Source: Azolla pinnata (lineage: Eukaryota; Streptophyta; Polypodiopsida; Salviniales; Salviniaceae). From it: 22,219 bases of DNA. The position numbers were made by a program, and so were the translations under genes. The first letter of the stretch is position 1. Each line of letters begins with the position of its first letter. Location: contig JBBBWG010001959.1 of the NCBI GenBank assembly GCA_037176905.1, positions 9,846 to 32,064 of the forward strand. The letters run 5' to 3'. Of this stretch, positions 9,601-20,040 are shown one piece after another. Under the pieces are notes generated by a model, which searched no databases, was not told the origin of the DNA, and saw nothing but the letters and a program-made list of their open reading frames with translations.

Positions 9601-12235
9601 AAAGTATTCTTTAAGGTAACACAAAATAAAAATAGATCCATTTTTAAAATATTTTGATGGACAATATAGTAAGCTTGCATATCTTTAATCACCTACTTAA
9701 GGAAGCACATTGGAATGTTTGTACTATTCAGCTAGATGATGGTTTGGAAGTTTCATTCACAGATAAGAGGCGTCTTGCTCGGGTCAGGCTTTTAAATGAT
9801 GTGAGTCATCCACTACTTGTAGCTGATACATGTGACATGTCTACTATGGTCTTTGCTCCTACTCTTTTTGCAGATGGAAATAACATGCTGGAATTACATG
9901 TGATGAAACGTTTAATTTAATCAATAGGGTTTTTGCTTTTGGAATGTGAACGGGCTATTGCATTTTCAGGTCATATTGATAGTAATTTAATATGTAGCAT
10001 TTAAAACTTCTTGATACAGAAACCGTTTGCATTTTATCAATCCAATTGTTCTGAATATGTGCAGCCAGCCACAACACCACCAATATCTGAGCTAGGCCCT
10101 GATGCATTCTTGGAACTTCCAGAAGAAGATGCATTCACAAGCACTGTACTGAAGAAAAAGTGCACAATTAAAGCACTTTTACTTGATCAGGTGTTTCTTT
10201 GTCTCTTTCTCCTGATACAATCACCAAAAACGTGAATCATTGCAATATTCCTATAGTGACATGATTCTATTTATTGAAATTCTTATCAGTCAATTGATCC
10301 GTTTGAGGTTTATGCTATTGATCACAAGATAATTACTTGCCCAGAAGAATTATGATCTTTTTCATGTGCATACACAAAATATATCTATAGCTATCTCCAT
10401 CTATCTATCTATTTATCTATCTAGATAGATAGATAGAGAGAGAGATATAATATAAGAGAATTTTCTTACCTTAAATGAGTATATCATTACAGACTTTTCT
10501 TGCTGGAATTGGAAATTGGGTTGCTGATGAAGTTCTTTATCAGGTATATGAACCAAGTATTTTGGGAATATGTGGACTGAAGCGAAGGCTGAACTAATAT
10601 GCTCTTGGTTTGGTAATTTGGTAGGCCAGAGTTCATCCTGAGCAGATAGCCGCAAGTCTTTCTAAGACTGAATGTTCAGAGCTTCGTAAAGAAATTCAAG
10701 AGGTGTGGAACACTCGAGAAATTAAATTGGTGGAATGGGTCGATATCTCCTCAAGTTACCGTGTTATTTTTAATCTTGTGCATGTTTCAGGTCATCAAAT
10801 TGGCAGTAGATGTGGATGCAGATAGTGAAAGATTTCCTGAAAGCTGGATTTTTCATAGTCGCTGGAACAAGAAAGGGGGTGAAGTTGATGGTAAGTACCC
10901 ATGCCATAGTCAATTTATGCCAATTTTATGTCAATTTCTCATTTTTCCGTGTCTGGTTTTCCATCCGTTTCAGGCAAGAAGATTGCCTATATAACTGTAG
11001 GAGGGCGGGTATGTATGGCTTTTTGGGTTTTTTTAAGATCACATTTAGTGCTATTGCTACTTAACGTGGCTTGGAAAGTGCTGCTTTTGGTTTAGATTGC
11101 CCTTCACACGATGCTTCACGTTCTGTTGCAATATCATGTGATTTTATTGATGACAAACATTGGTATGAAAATACAACAGAATCTAATGCATTTTCAGATT
11201 AAATGAACACACATCGCCACTTCATTTCACATGAAAATTGTTCTTCTAACTGATTTTGGGCTTTGGCCTCTACATGCGTCATATTGTATTGTACAAAAAC
11301 AGAACAGAAACTTGTGCGTTTTCTTCTAGTTCTTATTCTGTTTATTTGTTGTATTTTGGGTTGCTGAATGACATAGATCACCCCATCTTTGTAGATGAAG
11401 TTTGCTCTCATAACTTGCATTATTCTATTGTTGAAGATACAACCGAATTGAATGTTACGTTGAGGAAAGACATAGACTAGATATGTGTACTTTTGTTCTC
11501 AGAACTTGCATTATTCTAGCTCTTACATTGTTCTTTATCTAATGTTACGTTGAGGAAAGACAGAGACTAGATATTTGTACATAAAATTCGTTTTCTTAGC
11601 TGATTTTGAGCCTTGACCTCAACATCCATTACAAAGTTTTTCTTTCACTTTTACGATATATCAAGCATATTTCAATGACAAGTCTTCTTAGGTTCGTGCA
11701 GACTTCTGCTTATGTACCAGCAGTTCAAAAGCTTACAACACAATCTTCAGGGAAAGATGGAGCGCAAAATAGTTCGATGAATGCAAAGAATAAGGGTAGA
11801 AAGGGATCTGAAAGACATGCAGAAAACAGTGATATCGAGCGAGCAGAAATTAGTAATTCACCAAATGAAGCCGAGGATGTGGAATCAGAAGATAGTGACA
11901 TAGAGAGTGCAAAGAAAAAGAAAGGTAAAAAGCCATCAAAGAAGGTCAGTGGTGGTAAGCATCCAGAGTCGGTGGAATCTACCAAAACCCAAATGAAAGC
12001 AGGGAATAAGGCTTCCATACAAGAGATGAAGGTCATGGGGAAATCAAAAGAGACCGAAGACCAGCGGGGTAATGATCGAACTGCAATCACTGCGACATCA
12101 ACAAGAAAGAAATCCTCGGAAAAGCAAACAAATAAGAAGCAGTCTCAAGTGGCGGAGGCAACACTGTCTAGGAAGGTTGCTAGGGAGAACGAGAAGAGTT
12201 TCGGATCGAAGAGACGGAGGGGGGCTGCAAAGTGA
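6656..12235 (+). CDS. FPG1: Formamidopyrimidine-DNA glycosylase / AP lyase, plant FPG1 type (10 exons)
   Basis: Exons: 6656-6884, 9032-9083, 9558-9615, 9732-9800, 10065-10190, 10493-10543, 10625-10702, 10791-10890, 10974-11008, 11702-12235; 1332 coding bases, 443 aa, all GT-AG and in frame. It removes oxidised purines (8-oxoG, FapyG) in base-excision repair and nicks the abasic site. The N-terminus MPELPEVEAAR gives catalytic Pro after Met removal plus Glu. Lys60 in RKGKNL matches the conserved catalytic-domain Lys; Met78 and the DKRR loop (124-127) match the void-filling residues. The H2TH motif is GIGNWVADEVLYQARVHP (183-200) with conserved Asn186. A zincless finger replaces the zinc ribbon of bacterial MutM (VGGRTSAYVP, 263-272), as in other plant FPGs. 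The tail from about 280 to 443 is Lys/Ser/Glu-rich, disordered-looking, and ends SKRRRGAAK, a probable nuclear signal. The length is somewhat above my recollection of Arabidopsis FPG1 (about 390 aa), mainly in this tail. Confidence 0.95.
6885..9031 (+). other. FPG1 intron 1 (2.1 kb)
   Basis: Separates the GC-rich first exon from the AT-rich remainder. Its first part is a TGTATG-type microsatellite (listed separately). The rest is unremarkable AT-rich sequence. The short frames at 7469-7669 and 7974-8186 have no recognisable product. A near-repeat of TAGAGAGTTCT occurs twice at about 8250-8280. No transposon termini were recognised, although an old insertion could be present. Confidence 0.75.
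6920..7035. repeat. TGTATG / TGTGCG-type imperfect microsatellite in FPG1 intron 1
   Basis: An irregular run of TGTATGTA, TGTGCTTGCA and TGTGCGTG units shortly after the donor of intron 1. It generates spurious Cys/Tyr/Val-rich or His/Thr/Tyr-rich open frames on either strand. Confidence 0.8.
10397..10446. repeat. (TATC)n/(GATA)n palindromic microsatellite in FPG1 intron 5
   Basis: A CTAT/TATC run on the left is followed by a GATA run on the right, with a CTAG centre at 10421-10424. The arms are about 20 nt and imperfectly complementary (around three mismatches), so the strand could fold into a hairpin or the duplex extrude a cruciform. It ends about 45 bp before exon 6, which encodes the start of the H2TH motif. 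GAGAGAG follows. Confidence 0.85.
11401..11580. repeat. Tandem duplication of about 90 bp in FPG1 intron 9
   Basis: Units at about 11401-11490 and 11491-11580. Both contain AACTTGCATTATTCT near the start and AATGTTACGTTGAGGAAAGA, then the AGACTAGATAT block, at the end; the middle is more diverged. Further out, CTGATTTTGGGCTTTGGCCT (11250) resembles CTGATTTTGAGCCTTGACCT (11601), suggesting that the original duplicated segment was larger. Intronic, no coding role seen. Confidence 0.82.
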
Positions 12236-12380
12236 AGCTTGTAGCGATCATATTCTGTGAATAAGTAGCTGTTCAAGATCTAACGTCTTGCTTGTTTTTT
12301 GTATGATCTTCGATATGATGTAAGAATGATCCATGTGAATGATTTTGCGATGCGATAAATCTTGATTTTTTTTGCCTTTA
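12236..12380 (+). other. Probable FPG1 3' untranslated region
   Basis: AT-rich sequence after the TGA at 12233-12235, with TGTATGATCTT and GATAAATCTTG blocks that could act as plant far- and near-upstream polyadenylation elements. No perfect AATAAA was seen. The cleavage site is not determined. Confidence 0.4.
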
Positions 12381-15088
12381 CTGGTCCTTCATTGAAGGAT
12401 AGCGAAGTGCTGATCAAGTGCATCCAAACGAAGAAGGAAAGACAGTCGAGTTCTCGGCATCGAGGATATTCAACACGTTTTGTGTCGAGAGCATGAGTTT
12501 TCAGATGATTGTAGCATGATTGGATGGGTTTACAGTATGTTCAAAAGTTTCTCTTTTTGTCGTTCGTGTCGTCGAGCAAATGATAGAGAATGGCCGGTGA
12601 AGTGCATCCAAGGAAAGGAGAAAAGCATGATGAGTGCATTGAGGAGATTCTTGTCGGGTGGGGGTGCGAATGTAGAATATGATTGGGTTTTCATTGTTGA
12701 ATGTAGAATATGATTGGTTTTTTTGATGCATGAATCGTGGGTCTTCTGTTGGTTGGTTTGAGTGCATTCCGAGTGAGAAGATTTACTGTCATTTGTTGCA
12801 GCAATTCTCTCTTAAAGCCTAGATATGGGGCAAAAACAGCTTTGAAAATTTGGATTCCTCCCTGAGCTGATACAGGGAAGAAGCACACAGAAGAATCATC
12901 AAGCTTTTGAGGCTAAAGCCAGCTCAAAGAATCCTGAAACTGGGGGCTGATCTCAATGGGGGTGTCTCCTTCTTCTTCTTCTTCTTCTTCTTCTTTTCTT
13001 TACAATGAAGAAGCGCTGTGCATGCATTATATCATACAAATCAGCCGCGGAATGCGCCCGTGACTTTGCGCAGATGGGAACACTGTTGGCCAAGCATAAA
13101 GAGCTCATGATCGAAGTTGGTGAGCCACCGCCGGGCGAATGCCTCTAGAGAAAAGGAAGAAAGCAAGAGAGAAAGGGAGGAAGAAGGAAAAGGAAAAGGA
13201 GAGATCGGAGCAGCTCTTTTGATGCGGTTTTTGGGTCTCCGAAAGGCAACCAAAGGCCTGTCGATTTCACGGAACTGTGCCCCGGAGATCGATGACGGAT
13301 GACGTACCAACAAAGCTCCATATTCTTACTCCAGAATCATGTCTACTGTGTGTGCTACACCCAAGTCAGGGTCATGATCGGCGCCCCCATGATCGAATCG
13401 GTTGTGCGCAAGGAAATCGAAATGTCAATGATCCGATGCCCATGTCGTGATTCTCCATGATCCGATTCGGAGGCTGCGATCGTGGGTTTTTTTTTATCTG
13501 CGGTATTTTGCATGGATTTTGAAGCTCGAGCATCAGATTCGAAGCATGTTTCCGCTGCATTGACGTCCCCGATCGAAGCTAGCGACGGAACAGCCTGGAA
13601 GAAAGAGAAGCTTTCGCGCGATCAAATGAATCGACGGTGCCGATCGGCAAGCAACGATTTCCACGCGTTGTGACGGCGAATCCGATTTCAATCGATGTTC
13701 CAGCTCCTGGTTTGAGGAATCTTTGGGGGCCAGAAACAAATGCTGGATATGTGGAAGAATTTCTTCTTCTATTTTGGACATCTGGTTGATCTCTCACCCT
13801 CTGGATTCTGACTGGATTGGGTGCTGCATCATCAACAAACAAACAGAATTGTGGAAGGTGCAAGAATGCATTGATATGCCAATCATTCATTGGAGGGCTC
13901 CAGAGAGAAAGAAGAAGGTCTGCAACCCTAAAACTGTTGAATTAGGTATAAACAGTTCAAAAGTCAAGAGCAGCGAGTTAGCTAGCTATGGACATCTCAT
14001 TTGTGTTAGTTTTTGATTTGTGGATGGTGAAATGCTAGTTAGTCTCTCCTCTGTAGATGATGATTTCAAAAGAAAAAGCCAAGATCTCTCTCTCTCTCTC
14101 TAGCTGCAATCATCATCAGCAACAAGTTCCGATGGACTATCAATTCTTTTGCTGCACACTGATTGATGCGGAGTTAATATACAACCAATCAGCGAATTCC
14201 AAGAGCTGAATGAGAGCTGTAATCTCTTCATTCCCTTCCCCTCTTTAATGGTTCAGATCCGGCTTTTCAGAAGGCATGGAATGCGCTCATTCGGCCAATA
14301 AACGCGGATGATGAGGATGTACTCATTTCCAAAATTGATGCTATACACAAAAAAGAAGCTGTTCATGTCGATTCACCGAATCAAAATCCAAGCAAGCAAG
14401 CAGAATTCTCAAAATGATGGGGATCATCTATTCTGCCAGTCTGATATTGGCTTCTTGAATCAGTGTATTTGTTGATTGTTTGTTCAGCAGCACTATTTGC
14501 TTCCCTCATTTTAGTGATTGATTGATACACATATGGGATCGATCACGTGCTGCAATCGGTTCCAAAATCAGCATTGTTACAGAAAAAATGTCTTAGTTAC
14601 AGGTGATCATCATCATGTTGGAACTGCTCAACAGTTATTCGAACAAATAAACAGAGCATCGGAAAACATCCGATGCCTCGTCTGCACTTTGTTCTTTTGT
14701 TTCCAAAGGATTAGAAAAAAAGAAATGGTGATACACCAACGAAGAGTATAACAGAAATATACTCTCATCTTTGAGTAGAGCTTGACAAAATACAGTTTTC
14801 AGAATGAGAGAGTACATACAAAACCCATCCACAAACTATATATATGTATAGAGAGAGAGCGAGAGATCTCTACATATAAATAGCTATGATGATGATGCCT
14901 TCGGTTTCTAGGCTATATTTTTCTCAAGGTCGACTCAAAAGGGATATGGTGGCTTTCCTCGCCAGAGTTAGCGATGATGGTTAGAGTAACACAGGGAATC
15001 CTAACTGCCAGATATGGTGAGTCACATGTACATACATTTTGGTTAGAGCAGGGGGGAAAAATGGACATGATTATAGATGTACACCGTC
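12381..15088. other. FPG1-QWRF convergent intergenic region, no convincing gene
   Basis: Contents in order: a 31-bp tandem duplication (12669-12730, AATGTAGAATATGATTGG twice); a (CTT)n tract (12969-12994); a short stretch open on both strands (13005-13313) discussed under findings; related 14-bp segments ATGATCGAATCGG / ATGATCCGATTCGG (13390-13470); a (TC)n tract (14085-14101); and a small palindromic TATATGTA...CTACATATA segment with GA repeats (14840-14879). The 3' untranslated region of the QWRF gene must lie at the right end. Several frames of 60-97 codons show no family similarity, and I leave them unannotated. Confidence 0.55.
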
Positions 15089-18000
15089 TTATATTGGGTC
15101 CGAAACCTCCATCAGATGGCCTAGAACACGAGCTTTCTCATGTTCGCATTGGACCAAGTGGATCCGGATGCTCGATTCCTCTGCCTGCAACAATGGACAG
15201 ACATGATCATCAGAAACCCCAGAACACATACTTACATCATCCACACACACCATCGGAAGGTTAAAAAATCGATTCAGTATTCGATGATTTCCTAGAGATT
15301 TTTGAACTTTCAAAACCTCCTACAACCCAAAAAGATGTGACATGCAGCAAAGCGGTGGCGATTCCAATTTCATTCAATGATTCATCGTGGTTATCTCTGT
15401 GTTCATCTCTGATGGATGCAAGCTCCAGACAACCTCCTATATCCCAAAAAGATTTGATATGCAAAAAGAGATGGAAGGCAGTGAAGATGCTAATTTAGAT
15501 CAATCAAAGATTCATGGGGACTATTTGAAGATTCCCGAGCGCTTTAGGAAGTTCTACATCCAAAAAGATTTGACAAGCACCAAGGGACACAAGGTTTCAC
15601 AGATTCGTCAAGATTCACTCTTGGAGACTATTTGGAGATTCCAAATCATGCAGGCTTTCCGTACTTCTAACACATCGGCACGCTAAAAAGTGAAGATGCA
15701 AGGCTGTGAGATTACGAGAAGTGCAATCTTCGAAACATCTACTCTCTGAAAAAATTTGAGATACAAAATGATGCAAAGCTGCGACTATTCCATACAGTTC
15801 AAAGATTCATCAAGATTCACTCTTTGGGCTGTTGAAGATTCTATATGCGAAAAAAATACATATTCAAAATGCAAGATTCAGTCATCAACCTGTAATGCTG
15901 ATACTGTTGCAAGCAAATTATCACATTCTTTCAGCAGCACCCTCTCTTGAGCAGCTATAAATCCCAGCTCTGAAAGCAACGACTTGGTCTTTTCTACCTG
16001 AGTTATGACCAAAAAAAGCAAGAGAGAATAATAGTATCAGAAGAATAAAACCAGATCGGCAAATTATGAGCTTCACAAGTTCCTTCCTTGACAGTATACC
16101 TTAGGCAACAGACCCAAAGCTGACTGCTCAAGAGAATTCATCACATCAAATGCCGAATTCATGGCACTCTTAAGCGCGATAACATCTGCCTGTAAAATAA
16201 AGCTCACCCATATTAATCAATGTTTACCATTTCCGGGGTTGAGGGATCATTGTTTGGGGGTTTTGTGCATTGTACAGTTTATGGTTTTGTACATGTTAGG
16301 GTTTGGAAGTTTTTGCATATCAAGGTTTTTGTATCAGATTTTAGGGATTAGGGTTTATGAGTGAGCCGATCCAGTCTTCAGATTTTCTATAAATAGAGAG
16401 ATGGATCACCTTCGCTCCACTAGTCACCGGAACTCGCAAAACAGCTGCATTCAGTGCTTTCACAACACCCTCCACAGCTAGTGAATGCTCATCTTCTTGA
16501 CTAGACCAATCCTCGAGCATGGGGGTCTGTAATAAAATCGCAAATCAACACAAGTTAAATCATGATCAAACACAGAAAAGTGTGTATGCATGGAAAAATG
16601 GACGCAAGAAACAGAGTGAAATGTCCTTTTTTCATCCTTCTACAGAAGAATTGGAGTGCGATGGTTCCGTAAAACTATGAAATATGCACATTGACCACAT
16701 CTATGATCTTATTTCACCCGTAATCATGAAATAATGCACTCGAAAGCATCCGTATGGTTTCTGCTCCCTATTACTTGATCTGTTAAGCGATAAATACTCG
16801 ATAGCAGCAAACTCCTTTACTATATCATTGAGAGGGAGGTGAATGGTAAATATGAATCATCTTCAATTTGGCATAGATGGGAGTACTTACTTGGACAGAG
16901 AGAAGGGCACCAATCTTCTGAGCTTTTCTTGCTTGTTGCAGCTTCATCTTCTTTTTCATTACCGAAGACCTCAGGTCAGCAATCCGCACGCACACGTTGT
17001 ACAGCGATTTCTGCACCAATCATATGAAAAATGGAGTGAATACAAACTTTTCTTTTCTCACCACAAATGGCCAGGGGGGATGATTTGGAAGCTCAACTAC
17101 AGCCTGTTTCCTCAGCACAAACTAGAAACATGAGTGTATCTAAAAAAAAAAAAGCTTTCATGGCAAAGAATGCCCATGGGGTGGTCGAATGCTTTTAAAG
17201 CGACATGTGGGGAAAAAGCTTTTCCCTACCTCTGCAAGAAAGCTTTGTGCTTTCATAGCCCCCTCTGCCCTTGCATTCACAAACCGCCATTGGAGCAGCC
17301 TATTGTGCAGGATCCGGTGCAAATGGATTTCTTCGACTTGGCTCAAACCCTTCCTGCCTTTTCTTACATCAGACCCGAAGTTGAGCATCATAGCGGCGGT
17401 GCTTGTCCTCTGACCTTGTGCAACCATCGAAGGGGGAACTCTTGACCTTAATGGGCTGGTTGTACTCCTATAAGGAGAGGATTTGAGTGGAGAGTGAGGC
17501 AGTTGAGGAGGCATGCAACCCGACGGCATGGAACGATTCCCCATCACCGACCATGGAGAAGATGATAAAGACCCGTTAGCTGTCATAAACCCCTGGGGGC
17601 TTTCCAATGTCTTGCATTTGGGGAGTAATCGAGCACCGACGTTTATCGATAGATCCCCTTCAGGCATCGAACTTCGGATCTTGTGCTCAGGCAACAACCT
17701 GCGGGAGCGAGCCGTTGCGTCCTTGAGAAACCGAGGCGGAACTGTGGCTCCTTTGATCCTCGCCGCCGAAACACTCCCCGGTGTACCCCAACCCGAAGAA
17801 GATGTGGTGGTGGTAGTGCCACCGGAAGATACACTCTCAGTATCTGAAACATTATCGACAGCTGGATTAAACCCCGAGCTCGCTAGATCCATGGCTTGCC
17901 CAGCATGCCTCGATGCATTGAGCACTACAAGATCACTCAAGCTCGACCTCTCGCATGGGGAACTATCCTTGGTCGGTCCTTTGCTCGCCTTTCGAGGAGA

Positions 18001-19470
18001 ATCCGGCCTTCTGCCCTGACTTTCTGATCTTGTTTTGCTATGAGCACTGGAATGGCCTTGCCCCACCTCGTCAAGCGAACCCTGCCGAGCTCGACAAGTG
18101 CTCATCGATCGGGGAGCACCAGCCATGGGCCTGGCCTGCGAAGCTGCTCTGCCGGGGGGTTTCGAGAGATCCACGCTTCGGCTCATGGCTGTTGCTCCCA
18201 ACAGCTTCAAAGCTGTATCGGCGGGCCGAGCCCGGTGCTCGAGCCTGTGGATATTCTCTTGAGGCTTCGCGTTCTCGGCTTGATCGGCGGTGGCGTTTCT
18301 CGGCCTGCGGGGAGTGGTTTTCCGCTCGGGGGTGGTTTTCCTCTCGTGGGCACTTCTCCTCTCGAGGGCGGTTTTCCTCTCGTGGGCGGCTTCCCATTCG
18401 GAAGCGGGTTTCCGGGCATCGGGCGGCGCCCTCGATACCACATTGGCCGAAGGCCGCAGCGTCTGATCAGCCAACGATCTCGACTGGGTAGGATTGCTGA
18501 GCCTCTTGGTTTGGGAGCTGTTGTTGGTGGGAGGAGGAGGAGGAGGATGCTGCTTCGGAGGAGGCTCGAAGAAGATCATCGAAGCGGACATGGAACGAGT
18601 CGAAGGCCAGAGGCGATCGGATGACGAAGGGTTGAATCGACGCGGAGGAAGAAGGGCTATCGATGGTGGAGGAGGAGCATTGGGCAGCGGCGGCGGGGCC
18701 TTGCTCGCACAAGCATCGGGCGACGAAAGCATCGGGCTCTTCATAGAGCCCTTGCTCTCGCAAACATTTCGCGTCGAGCTCCCGATGCTCGCACAAGCAT
18801 CGGGCGAAGAAAGCATCGAGCTCTTCATAGAGCCCTTGCTCTCGCAAACATTTCGCGTCGAGCTCCCGATGCTCGGATTTGCGCAAACATCCGACGGAAC
18901 TTGCACCGGAGAGGTCCTCTTGCGAGATTCACCTGCACTTCCATTCACCTCCTCTTCATCAGCAGCATCATCATCAACATCAGCATCATCAGCACCACCA
19001 TTGCAAATGCCACCATCGTTGCCAGAGGAATCTCTCGCGGCGGCGCTCTTGCGGACATCCTTGCTCCCGCGAACATCGGCCGCGATCTTCTTCCGCGACG
19101 CGATGATGCGCTTGCCTTCGTGAACAGCATTAGCCGGCAGCTCTTGCATCGAAGAGCTCTTGCGAGCGATTCCGCCGCGCTCGCACGCATTCCTGGCGGG
19201 GGAAGATCTTCTCCGATCGGCGGAGATGGCTCTTTTCGACGATGCATCGGGAACGATCGCAGCTAGACTCGCGGATCGATCCGCGTGAGGGGTGGGATGC
19301 CTCGTATGGATCGATGCATTCGGAGATGGAGATATGGAGCTGACAGTGATAGCCGGAGATTTGTACCTGGATGTTACTTCTCTGCTCCTCGGCCTCCTCG
19401 CTGCTGCTGCCGAAGAAGAAGAAGAAGAAGAAGAAGAAGGCGATGGTGAAGGAGCTGCCACTTCCATCAT
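15089..19470 (-). CDS. QWRF-motif microtubule-associated protein (AUG8/EDE1/SCO3 family), 6 exons
   Basis: Exons in transcript order: 17230-19470, 16891-17010, 16410-16526, 16100-16189, 15890-15997, 15089-15184; 2772 coding bases, 923 aa. All introns are GT-AG and phase 0. The QWRF motif sits at residues 727-730 in RLLQWRFVNARAEGAMKAQS. The following exons give the conserved helical part (KSLYNVCVRIADLRSSVMKK; the W, D and E pattern of exon 3; exon 6 AEESSIRIHLVQCEHEKARV). The N-terminus has poly-Ser, then RRPRSREVTSRYKSP (25-39), a family hallmark; DTESVSSG is at about 540 and VPPRFLKDATARSRRL at about 572. Family knowledge: plant-specific proteins; AUG8 is the microtubule-binding augmin subunit, EDE1 acts on endosperm microtubules. 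Which member this is cannot be decided. It is long for the family (usually about 500-700 aa from memory); the excess is low-complexity N-terminal sequence, including a 28-residue tandem duplication and repeated ERKT-type segments. The start is the first of two adjacent ATGs. Confidence 0.93.
15290..15880. repeat. Degenerate repeats of roughly 100-180 bp in QWRF intron 5
   Basis: A motif resembling CTACATCCAAAAAGATTTGA plus a nearby ATGCAAA recurs at about 15320, 15437, 15555, 15738 and 15840. An interspersed GATTCATCAAGATTCACTCT-like segment occurs at about 15601 and 15803, with partial versions at 15370 and 15509. Spacing is irregular (about 100-180 bp). The copies are old and diverged. A 99-codon open frame on the plus strand runs through them (15387-15686) but is best explained as repeat sequence. 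Confidence 0.65.
18707..18874 (-). repeat. 84-bp in-frame tandem duplication in QWRF exon 1
   Basis: Units 18707-18790 and 18791-18874 differ at two positions only. Being 84 bp, the duplication adds exactly 28 codons (about residues 200-255) and keeps the frame. In the protein it gives SIGSSTRNVCESKGSMKS twice, each followed by (S/P)MLSSPDACA. High identity implies a recent event or gene conversion. Confidence 0.93.
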
Positions 19471-20001
19471 GAGCGTTGCTCTGATCTAGCTAGCTACAGC
19501 TTGTTACCCTGCTGCTGCGTCCGAGGATATGGCTATGGCTATGGCTATGGCTATGGTTGAGCTTGCTTCATCACTGTTGCAGGCAGCCGAATTCTGGTCT
19601 CATGGGGAGAGAGAAAAAGAGGAGGAGAAGGGACATGGCTTTTCGTCTGCATACCTTGTGAAGCATAGAAGACATGAACCGTGAGTCGTTGATCGTGTAG
19701 CGAAGAAGAAACGCTCTCCTCCTCCTCCTCCTTCTTCCTCCTCCTCCTCCTCCTCTTCTTCTTCCTCTTCTTCCTCCTCCTCTTTGCTCCTTGAAGCAGA
19801 AAACCCTAAGAACCGATGCAGCAGCGGAGAAATGCAGGGAGCAGGAGAAGCTCGGATGCGGTTGTGAAAGATCAATGCAAGATCTAGCAGTCTGCGAGGA
19901 GGGCCGAAGGCGGAGCTCGAGGATGGAAACGAAGAAAGACCCAGAAGTGGAAGATGGAAGGGGAGAGGACCCAAATGGATGATTCTTCCAGAGACACAGA
20001 C

Positions 20002-20036
<35 letters not shown>

Positions 20037-20040
20037 GGAA
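19471..20040 (-). promoter_or_regulatory. Upstream flank and probable 5' leader of the QWRF gene
   Basis: Immediately upstream of the QWRF ATG: about five units of a TATGGC hexamer (19528-19556), a CTC/CTT pyrimidine tract on the plus strand (19709-19790) and an (AAAG)n tract (20003-20035). Transcript start and promoter motifs cannot be placed. Frames through these tracts on the minus strand are low-complexity Glu/Arg or Ser runs, not genes. Confidence 0.45.

Noticed and set aside
13723-14016. 97-codon plus-strand frame with two Cys pairs, considered as a small zinc-binding protein
   Set aside because: Cysteine spacing fits no finger type I know, and no splice partners or flanking gene structure were found.
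15387-15686. 99-codon plus-strand frame inside QWRF intron 5
   Set aside because: It runs through diverged copies of an intronic repeat and shows internally repeated QKDL/PKRFDMQK-like segments derived from it.
17513-19123. Long plus-strand frames (168, 194 and 209 codons) opposite QWRF exon 1
   Set aside because: They are antisense shadows of a GC-rich, repeat-containing exon; the minus-strand frame carries the family motifs and continues through five further conserved exons.
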